NCBI GenBank assembly: GCA_964461135.1
Contig: CAYWTB010000024.1
Span: forward strand, 1-54,281
Direction: 5' to 3'
DNA from: RQOF01 sp964461135
GTDB lineage: Bacteria > Calditrichota > Calditrichia > RBG-13-44-9
DNA: 54,281 nucleotides
Shown: piece by piece, positions 49,862-54,281 of the stretch
Layout: every line of letters starts with the position of its first letter
How positions within the stretch are numbered: the first letter of the stretch is position 1
Position numbers and translations under genes: made by a program
Notes under the pieces: generated by a model
Databases searched by the model: none
Told to the model about the DNA's origin: nothing
What the model saw: only the letters and a program-made list of their open reading frames with translations

Positions 49862-52459
49862 GTGCCACCAACCCGGTTTAAAGTTCAGCAGCGCCTGCAA
49901 GAATTTTCCCTGCATCTCCGCCACAGCAACCTGTTAACCGTGCACTTCGGTCTTTACCTGCTGGGTTGGATTTTGTTTTTCTTTGTGGTGATGCTATCCG
50001 TATCCAGCATGTTTTTAAATATTTTTATCCCATTTATTCTTCTGGCTGTCACGGGACGAAAAATCATCCGGGAAATCCTGCAGACTCTGAATCCACCCTC
50101 GGAAATCCTGCTGCTGCTTCTGCTGGTATTTATGTTTTTTGAAAAGATCTGGTTTCACTGGTTTATTGACTCTGCAGTTTCCACTGCCAATGAAAATTTC
50201 TTCCCCTCCGTGTTGGCCCTGATTCCCCAAATTTTCCTGCTTTCCCTTATTACCCTGCTTTTCAGTATTCTGCTGGTACAGAATAATAATGGCAAGTCCC
50301 GGGTACTGCTTACCTACCTTTTTCTCGGTTTCATCAGTCTACTTTTGCTTAAACTGTCCGACCGCCATTTCTGGTCAATATTCCAGCTGATCATGATTTT
50401 TGTTCTCTTTAGGCAGACCTCCTGGGCAGAAAAACTGACCAGGCTGGAATGCCTGATATATTTTTTTATCATTGGAACTATTCTCATTAATTACGATGCC
50501 CTCCCCTATCTGAATATTTCAAATACCTCGGTAGATAGTTTCGGGTGGTATTTCCTGCCTGCAATTCTGAGTCATTTTATTAAACTCTATCTGTATGCTG
50601 TTCTGCTGAAGATTCCTTTTGTAATTGTGTACCACCATGCCCGGCTCAGCCGGAAATTCAAGATTGCCGGCTGGCTTCAATCCAGTATTCCCCAGTTCAT
50701 TCAACTGGTTATTCTGCTGCTGGTTTTCTACTTTTTTATCGGTGGCTGGCAAGCAGAAAATCTAAAAACGGTTATAATTAACCAGCTTCGGGTGGATTCT
50801 GCCACAGGTGACCGGGGAAAGATAAACAGCTACAATATTCAGGTGAAGGATTATCCGGTTCAGGTCGATCTTCCCGGCTACCGTCCATTTGAAATTCCCG
50901 GTTCCCGTGTTAAAGCGGCCGTTGTCCATTTACAACCTCTCTCAACCATCAAGAAAAGTCCATATAACAACTTTCTTTTCTCCCTGCTTCACTCGCAGGA
51001 ATATGATGAGGTGCATTTGGTTCAGATTGACAGCGTATTTCTGGAAAACATCCAGTCCAAACTGGTGACGATTGCTGCCAGTGGTCTCATGGCCTATCCT
51101 TTTCAGGTGAATCAGTGGGATTCGCTCCTATATAATATCAGGGGCTGGATGACGAATGAACGATTTGCGGATATACAGGTTTTCCCCTTTGCCCTTACCC
51201 CCTATTCATCTGAGCAGATGGTATCGGTGAATTTAGGGGGAGACCATAAAAACACCAGCAATGAAGTACAGGTTGTCATCATGCGTCAGGATAAATTTAC
51301 CGCCGGAAGGGTTTACCTTCCCCTGGTCAATTCTCAATTCCGGAAAACCGGCCTATGGGCCTTTGATATCGTATTGATTCCCAGGATCTCATCCTTTAAC
51401 TCACCTCTGATGAAGCAAGTGGGATTCTGGTTATTAATTTACCTGTTGATCAACCTGCTGGTAATCCGACGGGTAATCACCTTCGGCAACCGGATCACCG
51501 GGATGATTGTTCAGAAATTCAGCCAGCTGACCCGGGGCATCCGGCAGATATCGGATGGCAATCTCGATTACAAGATTCACATGGAGGGGGAGGATGAATT
51601 CGTGGAATTGGCCGAGCGCTTCAATCAGATGGGAGATAAACTGCAAAAGAAGATCGCCGAGGTGCGGGAGAAAGACCGTCTGGAATACGAGCTGCGGATT
51701 GCCAGGGAGGTACAGCTGAGCCTGCTTCCACGGCAGCTGCCCGAGATACCCGGGTACCATCTGGCAGCCAACATCAGGACGGCTGCGGAAGTGGGAGGAG
51801 ATTTCTATGACGTTCTTCCCATGGATGAAGATAAATACCTGTTTGTAATCGGTGATGTATCTGGAAAAGGCACCTCAGCAGCCTTCTACATGGCGCAGTG
51901 CATCAGTATGATCCGTTTCGCGCGGCAATTTGCCACTCAACCCCGCGATATCATGATTCGCTTGAACCGTTACTTCTCTGATCCCATGATCGACCGCCAG
52001 ATTTTTGTTACCGCCATTATAGGGCTACTGGATTCCAGGAAAAATACACTGCAATTCCTGCGGGCGGGACATAATCCACCTCTGTATGTTCCGGCCGGAA
52101 CATCCGGCGAAATCCGAGAACTCAAGGCCGCGGGACTGGGTCTGGGTCTGGAAAGAAAAGGTATATTATTCGAGAAGACCTTAAAAACAAAATCCGTGAA
52201 GCTCAACAAAGGTGATTTACTCTTCCTGTATACCGATGGCCTGGTGGAAGCCTCCTCATACCATAGCGAGCGGAATGACCTGCCTCCTTCAACCGACTTC
52301 TTCGGTGAAGAGCGACTCATCAATTTACTGAAGGAGCTTCGTGGTGTGGATGTGGAAGACATCATTTCAGCCATTAACCGCGAAATCCGCGAATTTTATG
52401 GAAATTCTCCTCTTATCGATGATATGACCATGCTGGTGATCAGGAGAAGTGAGGGCTAA
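49862..52459 (+). CDS. Membrane HAMP/SpoIIE-type PP2C phosphatase
   Basis: An 865-residue signalling protein. The N-terminal 290 residues have about seven to eight hydrophobic spans (for example HFGLYLLGWILFFFVVMLSV and LIYFFIIGTILINY). An extracytoplasmic domain (about 300-510), another span (about 520-535) and a HAMP linker (about 538-598; ITGMIVQKFSQLTRGIRQIS, DEFVELAERFNQMGDKL) follow. A coiled segment leads to the SpoIIE/RsbU-type PP2C phosphatase (about 615-863): EVGGDFYDVLP, LFVIGDVSGKGTSAAFYMA, FLRAGHNPPLYV, LFLYTDGLVEASS and a closing DDMTMLVI. These enzymes dephosphorylate anti-anti-sigma (STAS) proteins. It starts with GTG at 49862; no strong ribosome site. No STAS or HATPase partner is encoded in the window. 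Confidence 0.9.
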   Translation: MPPTRFKVQQRLQEFSLHLRHSNLLTVHFGLYLLGWILFFFVVMLSVSSMFLNIFIPFILLAVTGRKIIREILQTLNPPSEILLLLLLVFMFFEKIWFHWFIDSAVSTANENFFPSVLALIPQIFLLSLITLLFSILLVQNNNGKSRVLLTYLFLGFISLLLLKLSDRHFWSIFQLIMIFVLFRQTSWAEKLTRLECLIYFFIIGTILINYDALPYLNISNTSVDSFGWYFLPAILSHFIKLYLYAVLLKIPFVIVYHHARLSRKFKIAGWLQSSIPQFIQLVILLLVFYFFIGGWQAENLKTVIINQLRVDSATGDRGKINSYNIQVKDYPVQVDLPGYRPFEIPGSRVKAAVVHLQPLSTIKKSPYNNFLFSLLHSQEYDEVHLVQIDSVFLENIQSKLVTIAASGLMAYPFQVNQWDSLLYNIRGWMTNERFADIQVFPFALTPYSSEQMVSVNLGGDHKNTSNEVQVVIMRQDKFTAGRVYLPLVNSQFRKTGLWAFDIVLIPRISSFNSPLMKQVGFWLLIYLLINLLVIRRVITFGNRITGMIVQKFSQLTRGIRQISDGNLDYKIHMEGEDEFVELAERFNQMGDKLQKKIAEVREKDRLEYELRIAREVQLSLLPRQLPEIPGYHLAANIRTAAEVGGDFYDVLPMDEDKYLFVIGDVSGKGTSAAFYMAQCISMIRFARQFATQPRDIMIRLNRYFSDPMIDRQIFVTAIIGLLDSRKNTLQFLRAGHNPPLYVPAGTSGEIRELKAAGLGLGLERKGILFEKTLKTKSVKLNKGDLLFLYTDGLVEASSYHSERNDLPPSTDFFGEERLINLLKELRGVDVEDIISAINREIREFYGNSPLIDDMTMLVIRRSEG

Positions 52460-52973
52460 AAATTCGACTCTCTCCAGGAATATAAATACAGTAACAGAAA
52501 TTCTTATTAAAATAAATATTAAATGGGTTTAATTGAATTTAGAATATCAAAAACCAAACAATTTCAACGTGTTTTATACTCCTAGCTTTTTCCTAAATAA
52601 GATAATACCCTGTTATCAATGATGAAATAAAGTGAAGTAAAAAGCTTCAAGAATAATAACTCGCTTCAAATTGACCTCCGCCTTGTAAGGGCAGAGTTGT
52701 TATCTTTGTATAGTTATAAATTACAATAACTTATATCATCTTAAAAAGAACAGGGTGTGCAAAATAGGGTTCAATTTTATTAGAAATCTTTATAAAAAAG
52801 CCAGAAATCGTTTAAAGACAACTGGCTTATACCTTATATATTGCTATATTCTTTTTATTCTTCTACCGTAAGTTTAGTGCATATGACCATAGGAGTAATT
52901 ACATTAACAAAAGTTTAATCATATTGGAGGACTTCTTATGGCAAATTCACAGACTAATTACGGCATTCTGCGT
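52460..52973. other. AT-rich intergenic region
   Basis: No supported gene. AAGCCAG...CTGGCTT (about 52799-52829) is a 7-bp stem with a 17-base loop. GGAGG at 52927-52930 precedes an ATG at 52938 with good spacing, opening a 42-codon frame that runs into the end of the next minus-strand gene; see findings. DNA from here to the window end is more AT-rich than the genes before it. Confidence 0.4.
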
Positions 52974-54209
52974 TTAAAATCCAAAGACGCCATAATCTAT
53001 GAGTGGAGTCGCATTGTTAGGATCAGCGAAATCATTAACTTCTTTAATAGTGCTCCAGTCGCTTGATGAAGATCTTACTCGTAATAGAATATAAACATCT
53101 TTCTGCCAAACCACTCCTATTTTTCCCCCTGCAACATAATATGATGATGAAATACATGGCTGCTTATTTAGGCCTGAACCGTCGCTTAGTCTAAACTCGG
53201 GTTTCCACTCACCATCTTCATAATATGTGTAATAAATTTCTCCATTATCTTCGTATACCATGTGGTATATCGTACCATCATAGAGAACCTTTCTCTGAGA
53301 ATTCGGACCAACAGCACCAGCTATATTCGATGCCAGGTGGCCTTTGTAAACAGCTTTAGCCTCTGCATCATCATCTGTAAAAGCCACTCCTGTTTCAAGC
53401 TGGTTAGGATCCTGAAATTGTACATTTGTCCCCTGCCACCCTTTAAAATACCAGGTAGTGGATTGTCCATGAAAGTTAATATATTGAGGATTTTCGACGC
53501 GGACTCTGTAATATGGTGGATACCATAATGGGAGCCCTTGATTCTTAAACACACCTCTATAAAAATCCGATTCATTCGGTTGAATGACAAGAGATGTGTT
53601 ATGGGGATACCATTCAGCACCGTCCATACCTCGGTTTTTATGTATCCCAAGCTTCTCCACTCCGTCAGGTAACCAGGGATCTTTGAATTTTATCGTACCG
53701 CCTGTACCGCCTGATATTAAATCTGTTCGTATAGTAGCCGAATGGATATCACGAAGATAGGAATGTAAGTGATCGGTTGTTGGAAGAATGGAAAAATCTT
53801 GATAATTAGTAAATATATATTCATTTGGATCTTGATTCCAATGATGAAATTTTTCTATGTAGTTAGGAACCAAAACATCATCGTTTGTCCAAAGACATTC
53901 ACCTTCCTCTAAGGTCAAGAATGGATGGGTACTTATGCCAGCGCCAAGGGGTGTCCAACATTCATAATCAGGCTCCTCCTGATTTGGATCAGAAAACCTA
54001 CACACGTAATTTTTTATGAAATCGTTTCCATCGGGTGTCTCACCATTTGCTCTGTGCACCAAAAGTCCTACAGATCGGGCAGAACCTTCTCTCCCAAAAC
54101 AGGGGGTTTCAACTGGCCCAATATAAAAACCACCCTGTCCATAAATTTGTAACCGTGCTTGGTATAATTCATCATGGTGTCCGTCTGGGTGTCCGTAATC
54201 ATTTCCCAT
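52974..54209 (-). CDS. Propeller-type surface protein, probably broken or incomplete
   Basis: A 411-residue open frame I cannot name. It has no signal peptide at its visible start. The N-terminal 270 residues contain YGQGGFYIGPVETPCFGREG, GGTGGTIKFKDPWLPDGVEK and YFKGWQGTNVQFQDPNQLET, which look like beta-rich secreted sequence. The last 130 residues look like the first blades of a sialidase/BNR propeller (HMVYEDNGEIYYTYYEDGEW, KIGVVWQKD), then stop abruptly at 52974 with no sorting domain. In the same frame upstream there is a TAG (54215-54213), and beyond it the frame stays open to the window edge (QFREWLNA before the stop), so the true gene may begin outside the window and be interrupted. 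Low-complexity AT-rich codon use differs from its neighbours. Confidence 0.55.
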   Translation of the reverse strand: MGNDYGHPDGHHDELYQARLQIYGQGGFYIGPVETPCFGREGSARSVGLLVHRANGETPDGNDFIKNYVCRFSDPNQEEPDYECWTPLGAGISTHPFLTLEEGECLWTNDDVLVPNYIEKFHHWNQDPNEYIFTNYQDFSILPTTDHLHSYLRDIHSATIRTDLISGGTGGTIKFKDPWLPDGVEKLGIHKNRGMDGAEWYPHNTSLVIQPNESDFYRGVFKNQGLPLWYPPYYRVRVENPQYINFHGQSTTWYFKGWQGTNVQFQDPNQLETGVAFTDDDAEAKAVYKGHLASNIAGAVGPNSQRKVLYDGTIYHMVYEDNGEIYYTYYEDGEWKPEFRLSDGSGLNKQPCISSSYYVAGGKIGVVWQKDVYILLRVRSSSSDWSTIKEVNDFADPNNATPLIDYGVFGF

Positions 54210-54281
54210 GCCCTAGGCATTAAGCCATTCTCGAAATTGTCCTTTATTACACATATTTTCATGGGTCACTGTATTTTTATT

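Overview
The window looks like chromosome from an uncultured or little-studied bacterium of the FCB (Fibrobacteres-Chlorobi-Bacteroidetes) superphylum, most like Calditrichota/KSB1-type lineages. The reasons are two large secreted proteins that end in type IX secretion (T9SS) type-A sorting domains with the NYPNPFNP motif, a PorV-like outer-membrane protein, TonB receptors with carboxypeptidase-regulatory N-domains, a fused FtcD enzyme, a very large multiheme cytochrome, and AT-rich intergenic DNA full of short palindromic repeats. The phylum assignment is inference from gene content. I saw no rRNA, tRNA or CRISPR array.

Layout. 0.5-2.8 kb: two-gene osmoprotectant-type ABC importer (ATPase, then a fused binding protein-permease), abutted by a dead fragment of an isocitrate/isopropylmalate dehydrogenase. 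3.2-8.1 kb: a T9SS cargo protein and a PorV-like protein in one operon. 8.1-9.0 kb: repeat-rich gap. 9.0-10.3 kb: a TPR lipoprotein, a terminator and a relic of a T9SS C-terminal domain. 10.4-18.3 kb (minus): valS, a DUF4139 protein, a PEGA-repeat membrane protein, rarA and a small conserved-looking gene. 18.5-24.0 kb (minus): locus 1 of a three-gene outer-membrane system (TonB receptor, lamin-tail-like lipoprotein, beta-barrel). 24.3-25.8 kb: ECF sigma factor with two small membrane proteins. 25.8-31.0 kb (minus): a gingipain-like protein with HEAT-like repeats, then an ABC exporter with a DUF4857-like membrane protein. 31.1-36.7 kb: divergent redox pair, a membrane polyferredoxin with HMA-like domains and a 19-heme cytochrome c fused to cytochrome b. 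36.8-40.3 kb: DUF1028 protein, a 75-residue protein, and FtcD carrying an inserted C2H2 zinc finger. 40.8-49.3 kb (minus): locus 2 of the outer-membrane system, extended by a T9SS cargo with YCF48/BNR-type repeats and a lamin-tail domain. 49.9-52.5 kb: HAMP/SpoIIE-type phosphatase. 53.0-54.3 kb (minus): part of a surface-type protein, possibly broken.

Working together. Much of the window serves the cell envelope: T9SS export and attachment, outer-membrane receptors and surface beta-propellers. The two paralogous TonB/lamin-tail/beta-barrel loci in one 31-kb span are the best candidate for an undescribed system. The 19-heme/cytochrome b fusion opposite an iron-sulfur membrane protein is the best candidate for a new electron-transfer route. 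A 39-bp mini-element is seen both inserted (with a 9-bp target duplication) and as an empty site 300 bases away, which directly suggests a mobile short palindromic repeat.
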